From: Bryopsis sp. KO-2023
Taxonomy: Eukaryota; Chlorophyta; Ulvophyceae; Bryopsidales; Bryopsidaceae
Direction of reading: 5' to 3'
Length of the DNA: 64,000 nt
Assembly (NCBI GenBank): GCA_030272585.1
Contig: BSYQ01000005.1
Span: forward strand, 6,789,501-6,853,500
Shown: one piece after another, positions 10,597 through 19,550 of the stretch
How the letters are laid out: each line of letters opens with the position of its first letter
How positions within the stretch are numbered: position 1 is the stretch's first letter
Program-made: the position numbers and the translations under genes
The notes under the pieces: generated by a model
What the model was told of the DNA's origin: nothing
Databases searched by the model: none
What the model saw: the letters and a program-made list of their open reading frames with translations, nothing else

Positions 10597-11252
10597 CAGG
10601 GTTTGCTAGTAGATTGGCTAGTAGGCTGAAAATCTACTAACGTTTAACTAACTTTCTACTAACTACTAAGGCAACTTTAGTTAGTAGGCAAAATCCTGAG
10701 CCAGTAGGTATTAACGTGGATATTTTCTATTAATACCTACTGACTAGTTACATAATTATATATATCAAAAAAGAAACTTGGCGACAGTACTACGCTGTCG
10801 CGACATCATTCTCACGCTGCATGTGCGATATCGGAACTCAGCACAGTCGGTCATAAGGATATCTCAACCAGGGGTTGCTAGTAGATTGGCTAGTAGGCTG
10901 GAAATACTACTAACGCCTACTAGCTACTAATTATGTAACTAGCCTATCCACTACTTTCCCCCACAACTTCCATCTGGCTTGGACAACTTGGACGGCTTGG
11001 ATGTGTGAGGTTGTGTGTCACGTGAGTGCCTTTGAGCGAAGCTTAACAAAATCAATAAAATGTGCATTCAAACATTGATTAGTACGTAGACCGACCTACC
11101 AACTAGCTACTAACTAGGGCATGCTATTAATAGATACTATTAAGTAGGAAATTTCCCTACTAACGACTTTATTTAGTAGCCTTTCACCTCGTGCGAATTT
11201 TGACCTTCATTAGTTAGTAGATCGTTGCAAATTGATCTACTAGCAAACCCTG
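10597..11252. mobile_element. Non-autonomous hAT-type DNA transposon (copy 2)
   Basis: Same 656-bp element as at 1229-1884, with the same flanking GTGGGGAT duplications. It was copied with the A1 tandem and is not an independent insertion. It has no coding capacity. Confidence 0.85.
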
Positions 11253-11840
11253 GTGGGGATCTGCATGGGTTCTTTTCCTTTCTCTTCTCTGACCTGTGCC
11301 TTAGCACGCTCAAGGTCAATTTGATATAACACTTCTGCTGAGGAGAGAACTCTTGGGTTAGTTCGTGTGGGTCTACGTGATCCATCGGCAGAGTCGGGTT
11401 CTGAGATGCGTATACCAGGCTGAGCTCTTGTACTTGGAGGTATCAACTGAGGGAATGTGAAATCAGCGTCTGGTGCGCTGTCCACTGCAGTGCATGGTGG
11501 TGCTTCTGCAGCAACAATTTCACCCTCCTCGACCTGTACTGCTGGAGGAACCGGTATTGTTGAGGTTCCTGCCCCAACCATTCCTACCGCGAAGCTCTGG
11601 TCTAGTGGCGGCCATGATGCAGCCAACTGCTTTACTGATTTCTTCGGCAGTGGCATCCCAAAGGCTGAGTCCTCAGGCTCAGGGGAAGTTGATTCTTCAC
11701 GCTCTGGTGATACTGCACGAGCATCACTTCCACTTTGGGCACTCTGACTTCCGCCACTCATCTCCTCCATGCTTCGTTCCAGGCCAGATAATCTTAAGGC
11801 AACCACATCAGCTGCATCTTGCTGCTGATCCCAGGTTTTG
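11253..11840 (-). pseudogene. gag: Gag middle-region fragment (A1 right unit)
   Basis: Ser/Glu-rich linker of A Gag between the hAT element and the 5' LTR. The sequence and its junction with the LTR are the same as in the left unit, so whatever broke gag here happened before the tandem formed. Confidence 0.8.
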
Positions 11841-12259
11841 TGATAGTGAAGCTTGTGGGTGACGCAATAGTGGTCGGCTGTGTTGGTTGGATTCGTGATA
11901 ACTTGCTGGCTAACGCAAGTATACTTGTGGGGTTTGTTGGTTTAGACAACTCTCTAGCTAGCGCGGTTGTGAACGCTACTAGAGCACTTGGGTTGGGAAG
12001 TGATTGCGTCAGGCAAACACTTAGACACACACACACAAACACACACACAAGCGGGAACACACCAATCCCACGAATCCCGAGTTCTTACAAAGTAACTATG
12101 AGTGTCAAAACAACGAGTGGGCCTCTTAAGTACCCCTAAGTGTAGTACGCTGACGCATGCCCCAAACTCTGGGTCTAATCTGTCTTACTCGCGAACCCAC
12201 ATGCGTCAGCCACCCTCGGCTCTATCCCAAACTACCTCGTGAGCGCTAAAAGACTAACA
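11841..12259 (-). repeat. 5' LTR of A1 (family A)
   Basis: A 419-bp LTR in minus orientation. It carries private variants (for example AACTATGAGTGTC where other A LTRs have AAAGTGAA-type sequence) that are shared with the plus-strand LTR piece starting at 12260. Its outer end abuts that LTR head to head. Confidence 0.9.
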
Positions 12260-12463
12260 CGAGGTAGTTTGGGATAGAGCCGAGGGTGGCTGACGCATGT
12301 GGGTTCACGAGTAAGACAGATTAGACCCAGAGTTTGGGGCATGCGTCAGCGTACTACACTTAGGGGTACTTAAGAGGCCCACTCGTTGTTTTGACACTCA
12401 TAGTTACTTTGTAAGAACTCGGGATTCGTGGGATTGGTGTGTTCCCGCTTGTGTGTGTGTTTG
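12036..12463. repeat. Head-to-head LTR palindrome, 204-bp arms
   Basis: 12036-12239 and 12260-12463 are reverse complements with one mismatch that I found by eye, around a 20-base centre (12240-12259). The left arm belongs to the A1 5' LTR and the right arm to the 5' LTR of A3. The right arm continues, with more differences, on the far side of B1 (21829 onward). It could extrude as a hairpin and may have been made or homogenised by template switching or hairpin repair. Confidence 0.85.
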
Positions 12464-12813
12464 TGTAGTGAATCGCCTGATTCAGAGCCTGCTGAGCCCT
12501 GAATCAGGAGATCTGACTGTAGGTTGGCGAGCTGGCAGCTCAGCAGGTGTCCCTGCTGAACTGGCAGCTCAGAACATTCTGTGATCTGACCTGATACAGT
12601 GATGGGTTCACTGTGTCAGCTCAGTAGTTGTCTGATCAGGGGATCAGGTCTTGTCAGAGGTGCTGCAGCAGGGTATTTGGGCAGCGCCTCTAGGGTATTG
12701 ATACACTTGGTTTTAACCTAGCTTTTAACCTTGTTTGGAGTGCTTTGCACCTTGGTCTTCCTTTGTTTCACCTTCAGCTTGGCTGGCAGACTTGCAGAGT
12801 CGCACCCGTTGCA
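12464..12813 (+). repeat. B1 5' LTR
   Basis: 350 bp, from TGTAGTGAATCGCC to CCGTTGCA, followed one base later by the primer-binding motif. Its counterpart is 21480-21828. Confidence 0.92.
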
Positions 12814-12814
12814 T

Positions 12815-12826
12815 TGGTTTCGGAGC
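12815..12826 (+). promoter_or_regulatory. B1 primer-binding site
   Basis: TGGTTTCGGAGC begins one base after the LTR. It starts with TGG, as expected for pairing with the CCA end of a tRNA. The identical motif sits at the same place in A2, A3, B2 and C. I could not assign the tRNA. Confidence 0.75.
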
Positions 12827-13248
12827 ATTCTTGTGGCAAGATCACAAGTGATCTTGGGAGAAGCAGAGAGTTCTGGTGAAACAGCAGGCGCAGAGTTTTC
12901 AGGCGCAAGGTTTTTACAGAATCGATCAGGGCGCAGGGTAGCGCTGAGTGCAGGCATAGTTGGCGCATTTTTCGCACAGTTTTGTGTAGGCGCAGTGCTG
13001 CACAGAGGTCGTTTTGTACGCAAGGTTATAGTAGAGTTTGCAGGCGTTGCCTAGCATAGAACGTTGTCAGGCGCAGGTTTTGCGCAGCAGTAAGGGGCAC
13101 AGTTCAGTGCGGGCACAGACGCAGATTTGCGCAGCCTTGAGTGGTAGAGTTTTGCAGGCGCAGGTTTTGCGCAGCAGCAAGGGGGCACAGACGCAGATTT
13201 GCGCGGCCTGAAGTGTTAGAGTTTGCGTAGCGGAACTAGGGTCGGCAG
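12827..13248 (+). other. B1 leader with degenerate GCGCAG repeats
   Basis: About 420 bases without a convincing gene. Short motifs such as GGCGCAGGTTTTGCGCAG recur, with many GCGCA/TGCGC steps that could form small stem-loops. The leader of B2 has the same character. Packaging or dimer signals commonly lie here in LTR elements; that role is inferred. Confidence 0.5.
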
Positions 13249-13572
13249 TTGATGAGCAGTGCGGGCTCAGGTTTTACAGTTGTTAGTTCTGACGAAGAGG
13301 AAGTGTCCTCTGACGGGTTTCCTAGTGAGAATCAGCCAGATCAGACTCGGACTTTACCTGCCTTTGTTTTCAGAGCAGGACCTATCAGGGAAAACAGGGT
13401 GCAGGAACCACTGAGTCAGGTGGAGGAGAGTTCAGTTTTGGCTCCCTCGCACGATCATTATTGGGTGTTTCGTCAGGGTACTTGGATATATTCTGTTACT
13501 TGTAGGAATCCGAACTGCCTTCTTTTGTTAGAGTGGCTTGAGAAGGAAAGGATCAGAACTAGCAACCTGTAA
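13249..13572 (+). CDS. ORF0a of B1, small acidic Cys-pair protein
   Basis: 107 residues starting MMSSAGSGFTVVSSDEEE. An acidic Ser/Glu start is followed by LPAFVFRAGPI, then HDHYWVFRQGTWIYSVTC and a C-x4-C pair (CRNPNC). It resembles the next frame (ORF0b) in the same order: SS-acidic start, LP-x-F-F-x-AG, H-x-H, R-x-G-x2-I, C-x2-P-x-C, then ER near the end. I infer a tandem paralogue. Function unknown. B2 has no counterpart between its leader and ORF0. Confidence 0.55.
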   Translation: MMSSAGSGFTVVSSDEEEVSSDGFPSENQPDQTRTLPAFVFRAGPIRENRVQEPLSQVEESSVLAPSHDHYWVFRQGTWIYSVTCRNPNCLLLLEWLEKERIRTSNL

Positions 13573-13599
13573 AAGAGATCTTCTGACTCTGGTTGTTGT

Positions 13600-14082
13600 A
13601 TGAGTTTTGGTAGACCTGTAGCAGTGAGAAGTAGCGAAAGTGAGGCAGAAACAGACGAGGAAACTGTGATTCAGGGTGAGGCAGAGTTTCAGGGAAACCT
13701 GCCACCTGATCTGTTTACTTTCGCAGGGGACTGGGTTCCAGCTCCTTACAGGTTACCCAGACCGGTGCAGGTTCTGGGTCCAGTGAGACACCCGTTGGCA
13801 GTGGTGCCACCACCTCCTCTCAGAGCGCCTCCTCACGGCCACAGAAAGGCAGAACGCAGTGGTAACGTCATCAGATACTACGACTGTTCTGATCCTCAGT
13901 GTCCTATCTACAGATTGCAGAGGGCAACGCAGGAGAGGCGTGAGCAGAACGAGCAGAGGCGTGAGCAGAACGAGCTGAGGCGCAGAAGGAATGTCAGGCG
14001 GGGAGGAGCAGATGGGGGTGCCAGCCCCAGATCCTTTCGATCTGCAGGCAATGAGGCAGATGATAACAGATCTGCAGAATGA
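13600..14082 (+). CDS. ORF0b of B1, accessory frame overlapping gag
   Basis: 160 residues starting MSFGRPVAVRSSESEAE. Acidic N-terminus, LPPDLFTFAGDWVPAPYR, a Pro-rich middle, then HGHRKAERSGNVIRYYDC and the pair CSDPQC, ending in an Arg/Glu/Gln-rich tail. Its last 92 bases overlap the start of gag in another frame. A clear homologue stands at the same place in B2 (34740-35213), which supports it as a real gene of the family. No known family recognised; the Cys pair could be half of a metal site. Confidence 0.7.
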   Translation: MSFGRPVAVRSSESEAETDEETVIQGEAEFQGNLPPDLFTFAGDWVPAPYRLPRPVQVLGPVRHPLAVVPPPPLRAPPHGHRKAERSGNVIRYYDCSDPQCPIYRLQRATQERREQNEQRREQNELRRRRNVRRGGADGGASPRSFRSAGNEADDNRSAE

Positions 14083-15184
14083 AGTCCTTCACCTGAGGAA
14101 TGTTGCTGCAAATGTCAACCATCAGATGAATGATGTGGTGCAGCAGGCTGTGGCAGAAAGGTTGCCTCAGCCACAGGCTCCAGCAGCACTGGGCAAGGCC
14201 AGAGCAAAGACACCAGATGCTTGGTATGGTGACCCTGGTGATATCCCACTGAATGAGTGGCAGGTGCAGTTACAGACATATTTTGATGTGACAGGCACAA
14301 GGGATGTAGAGCAGCAGGTTTTAGTGGCTGCAGGATCACTCAGGGGAGCTGCAGGTACTTGGTGGAGAGGCAGATATGAGGCTGCTCTTGCAGGCCACCA
14401 GGAACTGCCTCAGTCACTTGTTGCTTTGGTTGAACAGCTGAGACAGGAGTTTGGCAAGGTGAACGAGAACCGTGACTTCAGAAGAGAGTGGTCTCGGTTG
14501 CGTCAGGGGCGACTTTCGGTTGCTGAGTATGTACACAAGTTTCGCAGGCTCACACTGCAGATTCATGACAGCAATCCTGGGGAAAAGCTCTTCAGGTTCA
14601 TGGAGGGTCTGCACGAGCGTCTGCGGACGAAGGTTGAGATGGAAGATCCCAACACCCTCGAAAGAGCGATCGCGCTGGCGGCGACCTGGGAAGGTCCTCT
14701 TGAAAACTACCACAGAGATCGCAGTCCCAGCAGCAGACGCGCAAGGTCGCGCAGAGACAGATCGAAGAGTCGTGGCAGGTCGTTCAGCAGAGGCAAATCC
14801 CAGAGCAGAGGTCGCAGTAGCAGTCGAGGAAGGTATAACACCGAACGCGACAGATACCACCCGCAGCGTCAGGCACCACACTTAGGTGATCGCATGGAGG
14901 TTGATGGCCTCCAGCGTAACCGCGTGGGGTTTGATGTCAGGGAAGGTCGCAGCGGCAGTAGAGGTCGCAGCGGCAGTCGCGGTGGTGATCGCAGTTACAG
15001 TCGCAGTAAAAGCAGAGGACGCAGTGGCAGTCCTCGCAGACACCAGAGGCAGAAACGAGGAGGAACTGGAGAGGGTTCCTCAGACAGGAGGAGCAGAATG
15101 GATATGGGCAGATCAGCAGCCCATGTTGATTGTTACAGGTGTGGCAAGAAAGGCCACTTCGCCGCTGACTGCTCGGAAAACTAA
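13991..15184 (+). CDS. gag: Gag of B1
   Basis: 397 residues. Residues about 60-230 form a Ty3-type capsid region (YGDPGDIPLNEWQVQLQTYF, WSRLRQGRLSVAEYVHKFR, LFRFMEGLHERLRTKVEM). About 245-360 is an Arg/Ser-dipeptide domain (SRGRS repeats) like that of SR proteins. One CCHC zinc knuckle (CYRCGKKGHFAADC) stands at the end. It would form the particle and bind RNA. The first 92 bases overlap ORF0b. The pol frame (-1) is already open at the gag stop, so Gag-Pol is probably made by frameshifting. Confidence 0.9.
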   Translation: MSGGEEQMGVPAPDPFDLQAMRQMITDLQNEVLHLRNVAANVNHQMNDVVQQAVAERLPQPQAPAALGKARAKTPDAWYGDPGDIPLNEWQVQLQTYFDVTGTRDVEQQVLVAAGSLRGAAGTWWRGRYEAALAGHQELPQSLVALVEQLRQEFGKVNENRDFRREWSRLRQGRLSVAEYVHKFRRLTLQIHDSNPGEKLFRFMEGLHERLRTKVEMEDPNTLERAIALAATWEGPLENYHRDRSPSSRRARSRRDRSKSRGRSFSRGKSQSRGRSSSRGRYNTERDRYHPQRQAPHLGDRMEVDGLQRNRVGFDVREGRSGSRGRSGSRGGDRSYSRSKSRGRSGSPRRHQRQKRGGTGEGSSDRRSRMDMGRSAAHVDCYRCGKKGHFAADCSEN

Positions 15185-15225
15185 AGAGGTCAAGGGCTGG
15201 AGAGTCCCTTGGCCGGAATGAAAAG

Positions 15226-18200
15226 GTGAAGGAGGACAGAAGAGGAGTGTGGGAGGGCCGGCGTAGCCACCCACACAAGCAGGCTACCATGGGGAGGGTA
15301 GCATCTGTTTCAGGGAAGCAGAACCCGGCAGGTGGTGTGCCTTGTGAAGCCACACCGAAAGGGAAGGTCGGTCGTTTGGAAAACGTTGAATTGGCGGGTA
15401 CTCTGTTGAAGGCAGAGTCTCCTGCAAGTAGGTCAGTGGATGAATTGGCGGGTACTCTGCTGGAGGCAGAGTCTCCTGCAAGTAGGTCAGTGGATGAATT
15501 GGCGGGTACTCTGCTGGAGGCAGAGTCTCCTGCAAGTAGGTCAGTGGATGAATTGGCGGGTACTCTGCTGGAGGCAGAGTCTCCTGCGAGTAGGTCAGTG
15601 GATGAATTAGTGGGTGCTGCTGCAGGGGCAGTAGCATCTGCAGGAATTTTGAAGGAGGTTTCCGGGAATGAGGAGGCTGGTCGGTCGAGTGGAACCACCA
15701 CCTCTCAGGTCCCTGAGGCAGGAGGTGCAGGGCCAGGCGGGGCCACACCTGACCTGCATGAGTTTTCTGTGCATGTGAGTGCTGACAGTGATCTGAGGGC
15801 AGACGCTGCAGACTCGTTTTCAGTGAGAGAGGAATCTGAGCTGGGCAGACCTAATGAAGTTTGCTTTCAAGGACATAGCTTAGATGAACCCCCACTTTTG
15901 AAGTTGAGAGGAGTCCATGGGGGGACTCAAGGGATGTTGAAGACCACAGGAACTGTGGCAGGTTGTTTTTCTCGAATATTGATAGATAGTGGGGCAACTG
16001 ACAATTTTGTTTCAAAAGATTGGTTGCTTGAAAATGGCATTCAGACAGAAGCTGCTGAGGTACTGACTGAGGTGCAGTTAGCAGATGGTAAAACCTCAGA
16101 AAAGGTAGAAAAAGAGCTGCAGGCCAGTGTCAAAATGGGCAGGTTTGTATCAGAGGAAAAGATGTATGCCATAACACTAGGGAGGTACGACCTGGTGTTA
16201 GGAATGTCTTGGTTAAGCAAACACAACCCTGTTATAGATTGGCAAAAGAAGTTGTTGGTCTTGCAGACACCTCAGGGAGCAGTCAATCTCAGAATGCAGA
16301 CTGGTAGAGTAGAGGATTGCAGTACAGCAGAGTTGGATCTGATGTCTGCAGCAGAGTTCGCACAGGCTGCTCGCAAGGGCAGACCTATATATTTACTTCA
16401 TTTGAGAGAAGTGGATGTTGAGCATGCAATAAATGGATTAGAAAGTACTGAAGCAGTAAAAGGAAGTTTTGCAGATACAGTCTCAGAGGAAGAAAGAGAA
16501 GCTTTGCAGTTGGAAAAAGAAATCAGAAAAGAGTTTCAGGATTTGTTCAAAGAAGAACTGCCTCAGGAGTTACCTCCTGACAGAGGTGTTAACCACAAGA
16601 TAGAACTTGTGGAAGGGGCAGAACCAGTAAAGAAGGGACTTTACAGGGCTAGTTTTGCAGAAAGAGAAGAACTGAAAAAGCAGTTGGCAGAGTTGCTGAA
16701 ACAGGGTTTTATCAGACCTAGCAAGTCACCCTGGGGATCACCAGTTTTATTCGTTCCAAAGAAAAATGGGAAGTTGAGAATGTGTGTCGATTTCAGGGCA
16801 CTGAATAAACTGACAGTGAAAAACAGGTATCCTATTCCAAGGATTGAGGAGTTGCTAGATCAGATTCAGGGAGCTCGTTGTTTCAGTAAAATAGATCTCT
16901 GCTCAGGTTATCATCAAGTGCGGTTGGACCCTGCAGATTCAGAAAAGACGGCCTTCCGCACTAGATATGGGCTTTTTGAATATGTGGTTCTTCCTTTTGG
17001 GCTGACAAATGCCCCTGCCACCTTTATGAACACCATGAACCATGTTCTTCATGATTTCTTGGATATTTTCTGCATAGTTTATTTGGATGACATTTTGGTT
17101 TACAGCAGGAATTGGGCTGAACACAAGGTTCACTTGCAGAAAGTGTTGCAGAGACTGAGGGAACAGAAACTGTATGCTTCAGCTACTAAGTGTGATATCT
17201 GCAAGATGCAGGTGGAGTTTTTGGGGCATGAAGTGAGTGCTGCAGGTATACAGGTGTTGCAGAGCAAAGTGCAGATCATCAGGGACTGGCCTCCCTTAAC
17301 GTCAGTGAAGGACCTCAGATCCTTCCTTGGCCTGGCAAATTACTACAGAAGGTTCATCAAGGACTTCTCTGCCAGGGCTAAGCCATTGACTGCCTTGCTG
17401 AAGAAGGAAGCAAGCTGGCAATGGACAGAAAGGGAAGCTGCGTCAATGCAGGATATTAAGGAGGCATTGATGTCTGCACCAGTGTTGTTGGTGCCTGACC
17501 CAGGATTGAAGTTTGAAGTCACCACTGATGCTTCAGACTATGCTATTGGAGCAGTCCTTACACAGGACCATGGACAGGGTCAGCAGCCTGTGGCCTATGA
17601 AAGCAGGAAACTGCAACCTGCAGAACTGAATTATGCTACCCATGAGAAGGAGCTCTTGGCCATTGTACATGCACTCAAGGTGTGGAGGCACTATCTGGAT
17701 GCTCAGGAATTTGTGGTGCACACTGATCATGCACCACTGAAGTATCTACAGACTCAGCCTCAGTTGTCCAAGAGGCAGGCAAGGTGGATGGAGACCTTGC
17801 AATCCTTCAAGTTTGAGATCAAATACAGGCCTGGAAGAGATAATGTGGTGGCAGATGCACTGAGCAGGGCCACACATCAGACTGCAAAGGAGCAGCCTGA
17901 AGTTAATGCACAAGCAAGATTGGACCTGACCCAGGGATTTCAGGAGGAGGTCAAGGAGGCCTATCAAAAGGATCCTTTATGCAAGCAATTGATTGAGGCA
18001 AACTACAGACCAGCTCATGTAAAGTGGGATGGTCAGAGGCTTTGGAGAAGGGTTTGCAATGCCTGGAAATGGTGGATACCTGATGCAGACGGGCTCAGGG
18101 AGAAGTTGCTCCATGACTGCCATGAATCAGCATTGGCAGGACATCTGGGCAGACGAAAAACGCTGGTCAGAGTGCAGGCGCATTATTTCTGGCCACGCAT

Positions 18201-19377
18201 TTCAGGCACAGTACAGAAGTATGTCAAGAATTGCATCCCCTGTCAGAGAAATAAGGCTTCTAATCAGAGGCCTTTGGGTAAGCTGCAGCCTCTGCCTATT
18301 CCTGATGACAGGTGGTCCAGTGTTTCAATGGATTTTGTAGGCCCTTTGCCTAAAACCAGGAAGGGGTCAGATTATTTGCTTGTGGTAGTGGACAGATTCA
18401 GTAAGATGTTGCGATTGATTCCAACCAAACAAACGGTAACTGCAGCAGGTGTTGCAGATTTATTCTTTCAGAATGTAGTTCGTTTCTTTGGGTTGCCTCA
18501 AGAGATTGTTTCGGATAGAGACAGTCGGTTCACTAGTAATTTTTGGAGAGCTCTGTGGAAGAGAGCAAATACTAGATTGGCAATGTCTAGTAGTTACCAC
18601 CCTGAGACAGACGGGCAGACAGAAAGGGCTAACAGAACTGTGCAGGAGATTCTGCGAAGTTATGTTGAGCCTGCAGGTGCAGATTGGGAAGAGCATTTGG
18701 CTGCTGCAGAGTTTGCTTACAACTCCAGCATCAATGCCACTACAGGATTCTCTCCCTTTTTCCTCATGTACGGGCAGAATCCCCGAACTCCTGCAAGTGC
18801 TGTAGCAACTACAGCCTGCCCTGCGGTGGATGATTGGTGGACTACTTGGCAGCAAGCTCTGCTTGCTGGCAGAGACAACATTGCTCAAGCTCAAGATCGA
18901 CAACGCCAGGTGGCGGATCAAACCAGGCGGGGAGGGGGCTTTGAGCCAGGCGAAAAAGTTTTTCTGGCAACCAAGGACTTACCCCTACCTGATGTGCTGA
19001 GCAGGAAACTAACTGCAAAGTTCTGTGGGCCATTTGAGGTGGTAGAAAGGCTGTCAGAGGTGGCAGTCAGGTTGAGGCTGCCAGGGCATTGGCGAATCCA
19101 TGATGTGTTTCATGTGTCCAAGCTGAAGCCTGCCTTTATTGATCAGGAGGGCAGTTTTCCAGCCAGGAGGACACATGCACTGCAGCCTGAACCAGAGGTG
19201 GTTGAGGGGCAAGAGGAATACCTGGTGGACAGGATTCTTGCAGAAAGGACTGTCAGAGGCAGGAAGCAGTACCTTGTCAGGTGGCAGGGCTATGACCAAT
19301 CAGAGGATACGTGGGAGCCTGCCAGAAACTTGCGAAATGCACCGGACAAGTTACGTGAGTTTGAGATGAGGAGCTGA
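15226..19377 (+). CDS. pol: Pol of B1
   Basis: 1383 residues from the listed point; the frame is open further upstream through the gag end, so the true fusion point is unknown and this start (a GTG) is arbitrary. Protease DSG at about 254-256 (ILIDSGATDNFVSKDW). Reverse transcriptase with SPWGSPVLFVPKKNGKLRMC, FSKIDLCSGYHQVRL and catalytic YLDD at about 619-622. RNase H (TTDASDYAIGAVL). Integrase zinc site (HESALAGHLGRRKTL, CIPCQRNK) and DDE core (MDFVGPLP, VSDRDSRFTSNFW, ETDGQTERANRT). C-terminal chromodomain (QYLVRWQGYDQSEDTWEP). The N-terminal spacer has four 18-residue repeats (15388-15603). Confidence 0.93.
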   Translation: MKEDRRGVWEGRRSHPHKQATMGRVASVSGKQNPAGGVPCEATPKGKVGRLENVELAGTLLKAESPASRSVDELAGTLLEAESPASRSVDELAGTLLEAESPASRSVDELAGTLLEAESPASRSVDELVGAAAGAVASAGILKEVSGNEEAGRSSGTTTSQVPEAGGAGPGGATPDLHEFSVHVSADSDLRADAADSFSVREESELGRPNEVCFQGHSLDEPPLLKLRGVHGGTQGMLKTTGTVAGCFSRILIDSGATDNFVSKDWLLENGIQTEAAEVLTEVQLADGKTSEKVEKELQASVKMGRFVSEEKMYAITLGRYDLVLGMSWLSKHNPVIDWQKKLLVLQTPQGAVNLRMQTGRVEDCSTAELDLMSAAEFAQAARKGRPIYLLHLREVDVEHAINGLESTEAVKGSFADTVSEEEREALQLEKEIRKEFQDLFKEELPQELPPDRGVNHKIELVEGAEPVKKGLYRASFAEREELKKQLAELLKQGFIRPSKSPWGSPVLFVPKKNGKLRMCVDFRALNKLTVKNRYPIPRIEELLDQIQGARCFSKIDLCSGYHQVRLDPADSEKTAFRTRYGLFEYVVLPFGLTNAPATFMNTMNHVLHDFLDIFCIVYLDDILVYSRNWAEHKVHLQKVLQRLREQKLYASATKCDICKMQVEFLGHEVSAAGIQVLQSKVQIIRDWPPLTSVKDLRSFLGLANYYRRFIKDFSARAKPLTALLKKEASWQWTEREAASMQDIKEALMSAPVLLVPDPGLKFEVTTDASDYAIGAVLTQDHGQGQQPVAYESRKLQPAELNYATHEKELLAIVHALKVWRHYLDAQEFVVHTDHAPLKYLQTQPQLSKRQARWMETLQSFKFEIKYRPGRDNVVADALSRATHQTAKEQPEVNAQARLDLTQGFQEEVKEAYQKDPLCKQLIEANYRPAHVKWDGQRLWRRVCNAWKWWIPDADGLREKLLHDCHESALAGHLGRRKTLVRVQAHYFWPRISGTVQKYVKNCIPCQRNKASNQRPLGKLQPLPIPDDRWSSVSMDFVGPLPKTRKGSDYLLVVVDRFSKMLRLIPTKQTVTAAGVADLFFQNVVRFFGLPQEIVSDRDSRFTSNFWRALWKRANTRLAMSSSYHPETDGQTERANRTVQEILRSYVEPAGADWEEHLAAAEFAYNSSINATTGFSPFFLMYGQNPRTPASAVATTACPAVDDWWTTWQQALLAGRDNIAQAQDRQRQVADQTRRGGGFEPGEKVFLATKDLPLPDVLSRKLTAKFCGPFEVVERLSEVAVRLRLPGHWRIHDVFHVSKLKPAFIDQEGSFPARRTHALQPEPEVVEGQEEYLVDRILAERTVRGRKQYLVRWQGYDQSEDTWEPARNLRNAPDKLREFEMRS
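15388..15603 (+). repeat. Four 54-bp in-frame tandem repeats in B1 pol
   Basis: Each unit encodes ELAGTLLEAESPASRSVD (first unit slightly different) and a partial fifth follows. It lies in the spacer before the protease. Pol of B2 lacks it, so it expanded within this lineage. Confidence 0.9.
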
Positions 19378-19550
19378 AAGGACTTGGCCAAGCAGAGGTG
19401 ACAGGTTGATACCTCTGACAGACTGAATCAACCCCGACAGAAACGGAAATAGGAGTGCAGTATACTGCAGCAGGAAACTGTCTAGCAAGTTACGTGCGCA
19501 GAGCAGGAAGAGAGAAAGAGGAGCCTATCGTTCGAAAGGAAGGAGTCAAC

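Larger units (their letters stand above)
9944..12259 (-). repeat. Right copy of the 2.3-kb direct duplication
   Basis: Matches 576-2892 at offset 9368 and carries the same hAT insertion with the same 8-bp duplication. The hAT copies look identical by eye, so the duplication is younger than the hAT insertion. It ends with an A LTR (11841-12259). Confidence 0.8.
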
